A stretch of DNA of 31,568 nt from positions 1 through 31,568 of the forward strand of contig CAZGGW010000010.1 of NCBI GenBank assembly GCA_964525365.1. Direction: 5' to 3'. Position numbers and translations under genes: made by a program. The notes beneath the pieces are model-generated. The model ran no database searches. It saw only the letters and a list, made by a program, of their open reading frames with translations, and was not told where the DNA came from. Each line of letters opens with the position of its first letter. Position 1 is the first letter of the stretch. Origin of the DNA: CAZGGW01 sp964525365. Lineage in GTDB: Bacteria; Bacillota_I; Bacilli_A; RF39; UBA660. Below, in pieces: positions 24,816 to 31,568 of this stretch.

Positions 24816-25671
24816 TGTCACTCCTTTTATTTAAAAAGTTTTTTACTTCTTCTGTCGGTTCAATTAATATTGCTTTGTTATGCTCGAATTTAATTATTAA
24901 ATAATTTTCATCAAAGCTCTTTTTAATAAGTTTTTTATTATTACTTTCAAATATATCACTTAAAATAGTCTTAATCTTTTTAACATGTTTTGTTTCTTTT
25001 ATAGTAAATGTTTTTTCCGGATACAAAGCATTTACTATATCTGCCATAATTAATTCTAAACTTTTTGGGGTAAGACCAGCTTTTATATTTCTTACTTCAA
25101 TAAGTTTTTTATTAAGATAGTTAATACCAGTATATTTGTCTGATACTGTTTTTTGATATTCTAAATAATCTTCAAAATTAAAATTATATATTGTTCTCTT
25201 ATATACATTTTCTTCAAAGTATTTACTTTTTTGATTGATTAAAAGTAAAAGTCTTTGATGTGCTTCTTTAATATTTACTACATCATATTGATTAAAATTC
25301 ATATGAAGACCGCAATTATGCTCTGCATCAAAATGAATACTACCATCACTAAATTTGATGATTTTCATAAGTGTAGCATATACTTTTCTTATTTTAGTTG
25401 CTGGCATCGGATCAAGTACTATTTCGAAAGAATAATTTCCAAGTATTGTACCATCTTTTACAAAATATCCGTTTTCTCCAATTAAATTTTTTATTTTTTT
25501 AAGTAAAGTTCTTATAAATGTATATCTTTCTCTTTCATAATTAACAGATATTTCAATTTCAAGACCAATGTAATTATATTTAACAGGTTTTTTAATTCTA
25601 TCTACTCCATAACTGGGCTGAATATTTAATAACTCATCGTATCTTTCATTATAATTAATTTCTTCACTCAT
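24808..25671 (-). CDS. GCS-like amidoligase (Amidoligase_2 type)
   Basis: A 287-residue soluble protein that shows the Amidoligase_2 pattern, a relative of glutamine synthetase/gamma-glutamylcysteine synthetase folds: strand YIGLEIEIS (34-42) with metal-binding glutamates, KDGTILGNYSFEIVLDPMP (72-90), and CGLHMNF (120-126) corresponding to the cGlHvH motif. The C-terminal third is not recognised. The family is predicted to form amide bonds using ATP; substrates are unknown. In this copy the second histidine of HvH is replaced by Asn (HMN), a deviation worth noting. ATG 25671 overlaps the queA-fusion stop as ATGA, with an AAAGGAGG site. Family assignment rests on motifs seen by eye. Confidence 0.78.
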   Translation of the reverse strand: MSEEINYNERYDELLNIQPSYGVDRIKKPVKYNYIGLEIEISVNYERERYTFIRTLLKKIKNLIGENGYFVKDGTILGNYSFEIVLDPMPATKIRKVYATLMKIIKFSDGSIHFDAEHNCGLHMNFNQYDVVNIKEAHQRLLLLINQKSKYFEENVYKRTIYNFNFEDYLEYQKTVSDKYTGINYLNKKLIEVRNIKAGLTPKSLELIMADIVNALYPEKTFTIKETKHVKKIKTILSDIFESNNKKLIKKSFDENYLIIKFEHNKAILIEPTEEVKNFLNKRSDNE

Positions 25672-27350
25672 TTTAATCCTCCTTTTAATTCACCAATAAT
25701 ATCAATAAAAGAACATATTATTTTATAAAAGCTTCTCGGCTTATTCGATAATCTTCTATATCTTTTATTAATCTCAAATTGAATTGCAACAATATTTAAT
25801 TTTTCATTAACTGCTTTTGATAAAGTTCTTTTATTTGATTTATATTTCTCATCTACTTTTATATTTTTAATTCTATTTTTATTAAAGCATTTTATTATTA
25901 ATTTCACTTCTTTTTCACTAACATTATTAAAATTATCACTGCCAATTTCAATTGTATGTGCGTTAGTATTTTCCATACCATGTATATCAATGAAGTGTTT
26001 TATATTATTTTCTTTTATATACTTTAGTAAATAAGTTTTATATTCAGTATTTTCATTATAATTTGCATCTTCATTATAATCTGTATTTGTATATATTATA
26101 TGTACATCTTTATAATGGTTCAAAAGTGTAGCAATTTTTGACGTTCCATATTCTCTAATCTTATTCTTTTTATTTCTAATGTGTCTACCAGCATGAGGAG
26201 CAGAAACTAATATATCATTACTTCCTTTAAATACTTTAAAATAACTTCCTTGATAATAAGGCGGTTTTTCTTTATAAGAATACAAAATATCTTTAAATTC
26301 ATTATTTAATGTGATATGTTTACTTATAAACATCGCATCGCCAAATGAAAAGAACCTATATTCATTTTTAATTGCATGCTCATATGCTTTCATAATTTTA
26401 TTTCTACTTGCTAAAGCACTTACAAGCATTACCAGAGAACTTTTTGGTAAATGAAAATTAGTAATTAATCCATCAACCACATTAAATTTATATCCTGGAT
26501 AAATAAAGATGTTAGTGCTTTCATTAGTTGACTTAAAACAATTATATTTTTTATAGTTTGCTTCAAGTGTTCTTACAACTGTGGTACCAACGCATACAAT
26601 TCTTTTGCCTTCTTTTTTAATTTCGTTAAGCCTAAAAGCCGTATATTCATCAATTTCATATGTTTCACTATGCATTACATGCTTTGTTATATTATTTTCT
26701 TCAACAGGTTTAAATGTACCCAGTCCAACATTTAAAGTCACATATAATATTTCAACACCTTTTTTCTTAATACTTTCTAACAGCTCTTTAGTAAAATGAA
26801 GTCCCGCAGTTGGAGCAGCAGCACTGCCCGTTACTTTAGCATATACAGTTTGATATCTACTTTGATCACTCAAGTTTTTATGTATGTATGGTGGCAAAGG
26901 CATCACTCCAACTTTATTTAATATTTCTAAAAACATACCTTCATAAGAAAATTTTATTAGAGTAATTCCCATTTCTCTTTTTTCTATAACTTCACCAAGT
27001 AATATATTGTTAAAATTAATTTTAGTTCCAAGTGACACTCTTTTTTGTGGTTTTACTAAACACTCCCAAGTATCATTGCCTAAATCTCTAAGTAAAAGTA
27101 CTTCAATTTTAGCATTTGTTTCTTCTTTAATCCCAATAATTCTAGCTGGTATTACTTTTGTATTGTTAAGGACTAAAACATCTTTTGTAGTAAGAAAATC
27201 AAGAATATCGTTGAAGTGCCTATCATAAAGTTTACCATTATTTTTATCCAAGACTAAAAGACGAGAATGATCTCTCGTTTTAATTGGTGTCTGCGCTATT
27301 AAATTTTTAGGTAAATTATAATTATATAATTCAATATCAGTATTCTTCAT
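25668..27350 (-). CDS. queA: QueA fused to an N-formylglutamate amidohydrolase-like domain
   Basis: Residues 1-342 are a complete S-adenosylmethionine:tRNA ribosyltransferase-isomerase, which adds the epoxycyclopentane to preQ1 in tRNA: YNLPKNLIAQTPIKTRDHSR (10-30), LNNTKVIPAR (61-70), MPLPPYI, GSAAAPTAGLHFT (175-187), LNVGLGTFKPV (206-216), MHSETYEI, and FFSFGDAMFI near 333-342, where QueA normally ends. A linker (343-362) leads to about 190 residues resembling N-formylglutamate amidohydrolases: VSAPHAGRH (382-390), TNTDYNEDANY (420-431), FIDIHG (453-458) and AIQFEINKRYRR (522-533), the last giving the usual EIN motif. The frame is continuous, with no N or stop at the junction (about 26324). 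First gene of a four-gene operon with its own promoter; AAGGGG before ATG 27350. Confidence 0.93.
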   Translation of the reverse strand: MKNTDIELYNYNLPKNLIAQTPIKTRDHSRLLVLDKNNGKLYDRHFNDILDFLTTKDVLVLNNTKVIPARIIGIKEETNAKIEVLLLRDLGNDTWECLVKPQKRVSLGTKINFNNILLGEVIEKREMGITLIKFSYEGMFLEILNKVGVMPLPPYIHKNLSDQSRYQTVYAKVTGSAAAPTAGLHFTKELLESIKKKGVEILYVTLNVGLGTFKPVEENNITKHVMHSETYEIDEYTAFRLNEIKKEGKRIVCVGTTVVRTLEANYKKYNCFKSTNESTNIFIYPGYKFNVVDGLITNFHLPKSSLVMLVSALASRNKIMKAYEHAIKNEYRFFSFGDAMFISKHITLNNEFKDILYSYKEKPPYYQGSYFKVFKGSNDILVSAPHAGRHIRNKKNKIREYGTSKIATLLNHYKDVHIIYTNTDYNEDANYNENTEYKTYLLKYIKENNIKHFIDIHGMENTNAHTIEIGSDNFNNVSEKEVKLIIKCFNKNRIKNIKVDEKYKSNKRTLSKAVNEKLNIVAIQFEINKRYRRLSNKPRSFYKIICSFIDIIGELKGGLK

Positions 27351-27387
27351 ATAGACCCCTTTTTAATATCACTAAATATTAACGCAT

Positions 27388-27416
27388 ATTATAACAAATT
27401 TAAATGTTTTTGTCTA
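27388..27416 (-). promoter_or_regulatory. Sigma-A promoter of the queA-fusion operon
   Basis: TAGACA (27416-27411), 17-base spacer, TATAAT (27393-27388) on the minus strand. The leader would be about 30 bases, too short for a preQ1 riboswitch plus expression platform, and none of its motifs is seen. Confidence 0.8.
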
Positions 27417-27435
27417 TAAAAATATTCTAATAATT

Positions 27436-27732
27436 TTATTTTAAATCTTCAATATTTTTTAAAATCATTTCTTTACTTTGAAATCCAGATGATTTTGATT
27501 TAACTTTCCCATCTTTAACAAATAATAAAGTTGGAACATTCATAATACCATATTCTTGAGCAATATCTCCATGAGCATCTACATCAACTTTGATAATACT
27601 TACATTATTTGATATATCTTCAAGTATTGGCATAAGCATTTTACATGGCCCGCACCATTCAGCATAGAAGTCTACTATGTGTACTCCTTCTTTAATAAGA
27701 TCTTTCAAATCTTCATTTTCTAATTTTTTCAT
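27436..27732 (-). CDS. trxA: Thioredoxin
   Basis: Small cytosolic dithiol oxidoreductase. The 98 residues include the active site WCGPC (26-30) in VDFYAEWCGPCKMLMP, the DVDAHGDIAQEYGI strand and the cis-proline motif NVPT (P67). The frame can extend to 27744, but 27732 is chosen because the GGAGGATAA of the cvpA end provides an ideal Shine-Dalgarno for it. It follows cvpA by one base (TAA-A-ATG), so translation is coupled. Confidence 0.95.
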   Translation of the reverse strand: MKKLENEDLKDLIKEGVHIVDFYAEWCGPCKMLMPILEDISNNVSIIKVDVDAHGDIAQEYGIMNVPTLLFVKDGKVKSKSSGFQSKEMILKNIEDLK

Positions 27733-27733
27733 T

Positions 27734-28447
27734 TTATCCTCCATATATTCCTATTAATTCATTTATCCCAGAAAATTTAAGTTTTCCGTTTTCTTTTAAT
27801 AATTTTAAATTGTCTATACTTATTATTTCATTATCAAGCATTATATTTAAAGCTTTGTAATTGAGTTCATCTTTTGAAGTGGAACTAGTAATAATAGCTT
27901 TTAATTCTTTTATTTCATTCATACTATTTATTGTCTTTTTTAATGTATTACCTATAAATGGTGTGTTGTTAATCATAAACTTACTTATTTTAGAATTGTC
28001 AATACCATTTATATTAAAAAACGGTTGATTTAATATAAATAGCATTACAAATATAAGAACATATGATGTGATGAATCCCACTATTGCACCAAGTATTTTT
28101 GATAGAAGTCCAAATACAATAGTTATTTCAAATATTTTTTCAATAATACCAGATGCTTTTAAAATAATATTTAATAATGCGGTTAGTATCACGAGTGCTA
28201 TTATAAATGCAATAAATTCATAAAATAATATATTTAATACTGTAAGTCCTTTGAATAATCCCCAAAAGTTTATAAATGGTACATATTTATAGAATAAAGT
28301 TGCTAGCGGATTTTTAAGGTAAAATGCAAGTACTACCACTAAAATAATACCAACAAGAAGTATAACTTCTTTTATAAATCCTCTTTTAATTCCTCCCAAA
28401 ATACCAACGATAAATAGAATAATTAAAACTGCATCAATAATATTCAT
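27734..28447 (-). CDS. CvpA-family membrane protein
   Basis: A 237-residue protein with four to five hydrophobic segments: an N-terminal NIIDAVLIILFIVGILGGIK followed by RGFIKEV, the CvpA signature, then segments at about 30-48, 75-100 and 115-145, and a hydrophilic C-terminal tail of about 90 residues. CvpA/YshB proteins are linked to colicin V production in E. coli, but the general role is unclear. ATG 28447 has an AGGAGAG site. Its last codons (GGA GGA TAA) serve as the ribosome-binding site for trxA. Divergent from rnhC. Confidence 0.88.
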   Translation of the reverse strand: MNIIDAVLIILFIVGILGGIKRGFIKEVILLVGIILVVVLAFYLKNPLATLFYKYVPFINFWGLFKGLTVLNILFYEFIAFIIALVILTALLNIILKASGIIEKIFEITIVFGLLSKILGAIVGFITSYVLIFVMLFILNQPFFNINGIDNSKISKFMINNTPFIGNTLKKTINSMNEIKELKAIITSSTSKDELNYKALNIMLDNEIISIDNLKLLKENGKLKFSGINELIGIYGG

Positions 28448-28527
28448 ACGCTCTCCTATTAACTATTATATTATAATTTTAATGAAAATAAAAGTAAAAT
28501 ATGTTATTATTAATTAAAGGAGACATT

Positions 28528-29445
28528 ATGGTAATAGTTTTTAAAGTAAGCGACAATGTAAAAAAAGAAATGATTGAACACTATAGCTTATCAAGAAGAG
28601 ATAAAACTCCGCCCTATGCTATTTTCCAAGCAGATGAAGGCGGTAGCGTTATTACTCTTTATGAATCTGGAAAAGCTGTGTTTAGTGGTATTAGTGCTGA
28701 CATTGATGCCCAATTATGGAAAGATTTAGAAATGCACTTAAATAAAAGAGATATTAATAAGGAATTAAAGGAAAAAGATGCAAAAGATAATGATAAAACT
28801 TATTATTACTATGATGCTATAGGAAGCGACGAAGTTGGGACAGGAGATTATTTGTTACCAATTGTAGTAACTGCTTCATTTGTTAAAAAAAATGACATTC
28901 CTTTATTAGAAAAATTAAAAATTAACGATTCAAAAAAGATGAGTGATGAAAAGATATTAAGGTGTGCTCCTATTTTAATTAATAAAATTCCACATGAATC
29001 AATTATATTGACTAACAAGGAATACAACGAATATAACGAAAACGGATATAACATGAATAAAGTAAAAGCAGTATTACATAACAAAGTTTTATATGCACTT
29101 ACAAGTAAAAAATATGCATATCAAAAAATAATTGTAGATCAATTTGCTTATCCGAAAGTTTATTTTAGTTATTTAACAAATGAAGAGAATTTGGTGAAAA
29201 ATATTACTTTTATTACAAAAGCGGAATCAAAAAATTTAAGTGTTGCGGTCGCCTCAGTAATAAGCAGATATTTATTTTTAAAAGAAAAAGAAAAACTAGA
29301 TAAAAAATATAATTTAGATATTCCAAAAGGTGCAGGATTAGAAGTAGATAATTTTGTTGGAAAATTTATAAAAGACTATGGTAAAACTGAATTATCAAAT
29401 ATAGCAAAAATTAGTTTTGGAAACACAAAAAAAGTTGAGTTGTAA
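28528..29445 (+). CDS. rnhC: Ribonuclease HIII
   Basis: Cleaves RNA in RNA-DNA hybrids. The 305-residue protein has an N-terminal TBP-like substrate-binding domain (about 1-75, with PPYAIFQADEGGSVITLYESG) characteristic of RNase HIII, then the catalytic domain with GSDEVGTGD (99-107, D101/E102) and IIVDQFAYP (D204), a SVASVISRY motif and a C-terminal LSNIAKISFGNTKK. Start 28528 (MVIVFK) is chosen because of the AAAGGAG site; an ATG at 28501 is rejected. The stop lies in a terminator hairpin shared with the convergent gene. Confidence 0.95.
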   Translation: MVIVFKVSDNVKKEMIEHYSLSRRDKTPPYAIFQADEGGSVITLYESGKAVFSGISADIDAQLWKDLEMHLNKRDINKELKEKDAKDNDKTYYYYDAIGSDEVGTGDYLLPIVVTASFVKKNDIPLLEKLKINDSKKMSDEKILRCAPILINKIPHESIILTNKEYNEYNENGYNMNKVKAVLHNKVLYALTSKKYAYQKIIVDQFAYPKVYFSYLTNEENLVKNITFITKAESKNLSVAVASVISRYLFLKEKEKLDKKYNLDIPKGAGLEVDNFVGKFIKDYGKTELSNIAKISFGNTKKVEL

Positions 29446-29459
29446 TTAACTCAACTTTT
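29430..29459. terminator. Bidirectional terminator between rnhC and the convergent gene
   Basis: AAAGTTGAGTT (29431-29441) is perfectly complementary to AACTCAACTTT (29448-29458), with a 6-base loop, an A run on the left and T run on the right. Both stop codons, TAA for rnhC and TAA for the convergent gene, fall in the loop and arms. Confidence 0.9.
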
Positions 29460-30405
29460 CAATTTTTAAAGCTAATGTATTGTTTATCGTATTAGCAGTA
29501 CCATAATTTAAATTATGTTCTGCACCTAGAGCACATGCGATTAGATCAGAATAAGTTTCTTCGCTTCTATGAGCATGTCTTGTAATAAATTCCAATCTGC
29601 TTATAAAATCTTCTTTAGATTCTAATATTCTTTTTGAAAATTCAACAAATCCCTTTTCCTCAACTGGTTTTTCTATGTTGAAGTTAGCTATTTTAGTATA
29701 ACTCTTACCATTAGTTGGTTCAAAGATAATTTTGTGTAATACTTCATCTAATTTATAAATATATATCATATATTCTATATCTCTTGTATTTGAACGTCCT
29801 AATGCTTTATATAAGTATGAATAACTTTCTAATATTTCTTTTCTTTTTAAAGCATCTATTATTTCGTTTTTTCTTTCACGAGTTGTACTTGATAAACCCG
29901 GATTTAATACTACTCTTGTTTCGGATTCTGGATTTTGATATTCAAACTTTACAATATTATCATTAATATGTGATGCTGCATTTATAACAATATTTTTTGC
30001 TGCAGCAAGTGAAATATCTGTTGGAGTTAAAATATTGTCTTTTTCTAAACTTCTTTCATTTTCAATATAAGCAGCACGATTAAATATGTAATCTTCACTA
30101 ACTTGCTTTCCATAAATACCTTCAATGTGTTCATCACTTTTGTGAAGTATAACTCCTTCTGAACCTCTTGGAAAGAAAATATCTAAATAGATATGATTAT
30201 TCTTGTCAAAACATACATAAAAATTTTGAAGTTTTTTACCACCAAAATTCATTCCTTTGTATGCATATATTGATTCAAGTTCCTCAGTCAATAATTCAGC
30301 TGGAATTTCACCTAAAAGACTAATGTCAAATGGTATAGCAGATAACTCTTCCTTAGTAATAGTAGAATTTTGCACAAATTTTTGAATTCTTTCGATCAAT
30401 AACAT
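29446..30405 (-). CDS. Unrecognised 319-residue soluble protein
   Basis: I do not recognise this family. It has no signal peptide or membrane segment and is of mixed charge. Notable stretches are LLGEIPAELLTEELESIYAY (about 31-50), a GGKKLQNFYVCFDKNNHIYLD region, an ALGRSNTRDIEYMIYIYKLDE region resembling a strand-rich core, and a C-terminal helical part with FITRHAHRSEETYSDLIACA and GAEHNLNYGTAN. Base composition and codon use match its neighbours, so transfer is not suggested. It has a good promoter, a GGGGG ribosome-binding site before ATG 30405, and a terminator after it, so it is an independently expressed single gene between rnhC (convergent) and mutS. Confidence 0.8.
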   Translation of the reverse strand: MLLIERIQKFVQNSTITKEELSAIPFDISLLGEIPAELLTEELESIYAYKGMNFGGKKLQNFYVCFDKNNHIYLDIFFPRGSEGVILHKSDEHIEGIYGKQVSEDYIFNRAAYIENERSLEKDNILTPTDISLAAAKNIVINAASHINDNIVKFEYQNPESETRVVLNPGLSSTTRERKNEIIDALKRKEILESYSYLYKALGRSNTRDIEYMIYIYKLDEVLHKIIFEPTNGKSYTKIANFNIEKPVEEKGFVEFSKRILESKEDFISRLEFITRHAHRSEETYSDLIACALGAEHNLNYGTANTINNTLALKIEKLS

Positions 30406-30434
30406 ATTGATACCCCCTTTTTAAATTCTAGTAA

Positions 30435-30463
30435 ATTATAACATAAACACAAAAAAAAGTCAA
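30435..30463 (-). promoter_or_regulatory. Sigma-A promoter of the 319-residue protein gene
   Basis: TTGACT (30463-30458), 17-base spacer containing an A/T tract, TATAAT (30440-30435) on the minus strand; start expected near 30428. Confidence 0.8.
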
Positions 30464-30502
30464 TAAATTCTCTTATTGTGGCGCATATCTTCATATTTCA
30501 AA

Positions 30503-31568
30503 CTAACTTTTTTTCTTTATCTCATCTAATAAATTCAATGCTTCTATTGGTGTTATTTCTAACGGATTTATATTTTTTATAAATTCTCTTAGTTCATCTC
30601 TTTGTTCAAATTCCATTGAAATTTGTTTTGGAGTTGCTTTCTTTCTATTTTCAGTAGTTTCATATTGTATTAATAATTCTTCAGCTGTTCGAATTACTAT
30701 ATCCGGAAGACCTGCTAAACGAGCAACATTTATACCATAACTTTGATCGACGGGTCCTTCTTTTATTTTGTGTAAAAAACTTATATTTCCATCTATTTCA
30801 TATACTTCAACATGAACGTTTTTGATATTCTTAAAATGACTTTCCATATTGGTTAATTCATGATAATGTGTAGAAAATAAGCACTTACAACACACTTTAT
30901 TTGAAACATATTCAATTATAGCACCTGCGAGAGACATTCCATCATATGTACTTGTTCCGCGTCCTAATTCATCAAATAATATCAAACTATTCTCGGTAGC
31001 ACTTTTTAATGCTTCAGCACTTTCTTTCATTTCAACCATGAAAGTACTATCGCCAGCTACTAAATCATCTGTAGCCCCAATTCTAGTGAAGATTTTATCA
31101 AATATTGGAATATTTGCACTTTCAGCTGGTACAAAACTACCAATTTGATTGAGAATAATTAATATTGCTAAGCACCTCATATATGTGGATTTTCCACTCA
31201 TGTTAGGCCCGGTAATAATCAATATGTTTTTATCTGCATTTAAAATTATATCATTTGCAATATACTCATCTTTTATTACGCTTGCAACCACAGGATGAAC
31301 TGCATTAATAATATTGATTTTGTGCTCTGAATTTATTTTTGGTAGTACAAAATTATTAGTTTCTGCAATTACAGCAAATGATTGTATTACATCATAAAAT
31401 GCAATTTTGTTTGAAACTTGTTGAAGATTATATATATTTTTTTTTGCATATTCTCTAATACTCACAAAAAGATCATATTCAAGAGAATTGATTTTTTCTT
31501 CTGCATTTAATATTAAATCTTCTTTTTCTTTTAATAATGGAGTAATAAATCTTTCTGAATTAGATATA
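30503..31568 (-). CDS. mutS: DNA mismatch repair protein MutS, C-terminal part
   Basis: Recognises mismatches and recruits MutL. The frame is open to the window edge, giving about 354 residues, or 40 percent of a typical MutS. It holds the end of the clamp/lever region (RFITPLLKEKEDLILNAEEK) and the ATPase domain: Walker A TGPNMSGKST, the ABC-type segment GATDDLVAGDSTFMVEM, Walker B and D-loop LILFDELGRGTSTYDG, the switch STHYHEL, and DQSYGINVARLAGLP. The C-terminal helical tail ends in PIEALNLLDEIKKKS. The GTG at 31465 is an internal valine, not a start. mutL is not found downstream in this window. Confidence 0.97.
   Translation of the reverse strand, partial: ISNSERFITPLLKEKEDLILNAEEKINSLEYDLFVSIREYAKKNIYNLQQVSNKIAFYDVIQSFAVIAETNNFVLPKINSEHKINIINAVHPVVASVIKDEYIANDIILNADKNILIITGPNMSGKSTYMRCLAILIILNQIGSFVPAESANIPIFDKIFTRIGATDDLVAGDSTFMVEMKESAEALKSATENSLILFDELGRGTSTYDGMSLAGAIIEYVSNKVCCKCLFSTHYHELTNMESHFKNIKNVHVEVYEIDGNISFLHKIKEGPVDQSYGINVARLAGLPDIVIRTAEELLIQYETTENRKKATPKQISMEFEQRDELREFIKNINPLEITPIEALNLLDEIKKKS

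Noticed and set aside
27351..27385. Possible preQ1 riboswitch before queA
   Set aside because: The predicted leader is only about 30 bases and lacks the hairpin and A-rich tail needed; a plain promoter explains the region.
31463..31465. GTG start of mutS at 31465
   Set aside because: The frame continues to the window edge with recognisable MutS sequence, so the GTG is an internal valine codon.
1..31568. Mycoplasma-like genetic code (TGA read as Trp)
   Set aside because: TGA ends the DUF421 gene and the queA fusion at positions that suit gene overlap, and the genome encodes sporulation genes absent from Mollicutes.

Overview
The window is about 31.6 kb of very AT-rich DNA (most codons end in A or T) from a spore-forming, low-GC Bacillota, probably an uncultured Bacilli/Erysipelotrichia-like lineage. 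The evidence is a SigK-type sporulation sigma factor with its pro-sequence, a SpoIVB peptidase, a SpoVB-like flippase, a T-box leader, a SAM-I riboswitch, RNase HIII, and strong Shine-Dalgarno sites. TGA is used as a stop (for example at 21741 and 25668), so the code is standard. Species cannot be named from the sequence alone. One run of 19 N (256-274) marks an assembly gap, so this is a draft contig.

Layout, left to right (mostly minus strand). 1-2890: a consensus promoter and T-box leader driving hisS then asnS (asnS is cut by the N gap) and the first codons of another gene. 2900-5240: a small DUF5684-like membrane protein, a metallophosphoesterase with a probable leaderless mRNA, and spoIVB. 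5310-7123: xseB, xseA and nusB, tightly overlapped. 7176-13141: a Tad-type secretion/pilus operon (tadC, tadB, tadA/cpaF, tadZ-like ATPase, two TadE-like pseudopilins), headed by a 501-residue prepilin-like protein with a glycine-rich domain and a 16-cysteine segment. 13243-16679: a B12-binding radical SAM protein, a UPF0316 membrane protein, and metK under a SAM-I riboswitch. 16679-18944: a Na+/Ca2+ exchanger and obg. 19028-22829: sigK, a deoxyribosyltransferase-like protein, spoVB, a YetF-like DUF421 protein and a TIGR04086-like membrane protein. 22846-27416: the operon of most interest. 27436-31568: trxA-cvpA, rnhC, an unrecognised 319-residue protein and the 3' part of mutS.

The strongest candidate for a new system is the promoter-to-terminator operon 27416-22831. 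It holds a QueA fused to a C-terminal N-formylglutamate-amidohydrolase-like domain, a GCS-like amidoligase (Amidoligase_2 type), a RimK-type ATP-grasp ligase, and tgt. Start codons overlap or nearly touch. Two amide-bond makers and one amide-bond breaker are thus embedded between the two core tRNA-queuosine enzymes. The tgt reading frame lacks about 20 conserved residues, including the DSGGFQ segment; this is either a true lesion or an assembly error.

A second notable signal is the hisS-asnS T-box. Its specifier region reads AACAC, which contains both an Asn codon (AAC) and a His codon (CAC), matching the two synthetases it controls.

Sporulation logic is also visible. SpoIVB is the signalling protease that in Bacillus leads to pro-sigma-K processing, and the intact pro-sigK gene lies 14 kb away. 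No tRNA, rRNA, CRISPR array, transposase or prophage gene was seen. No gene-free stretch exceeds 300 bases; the longest (2634-2899) is the T-box leader and its promoter.
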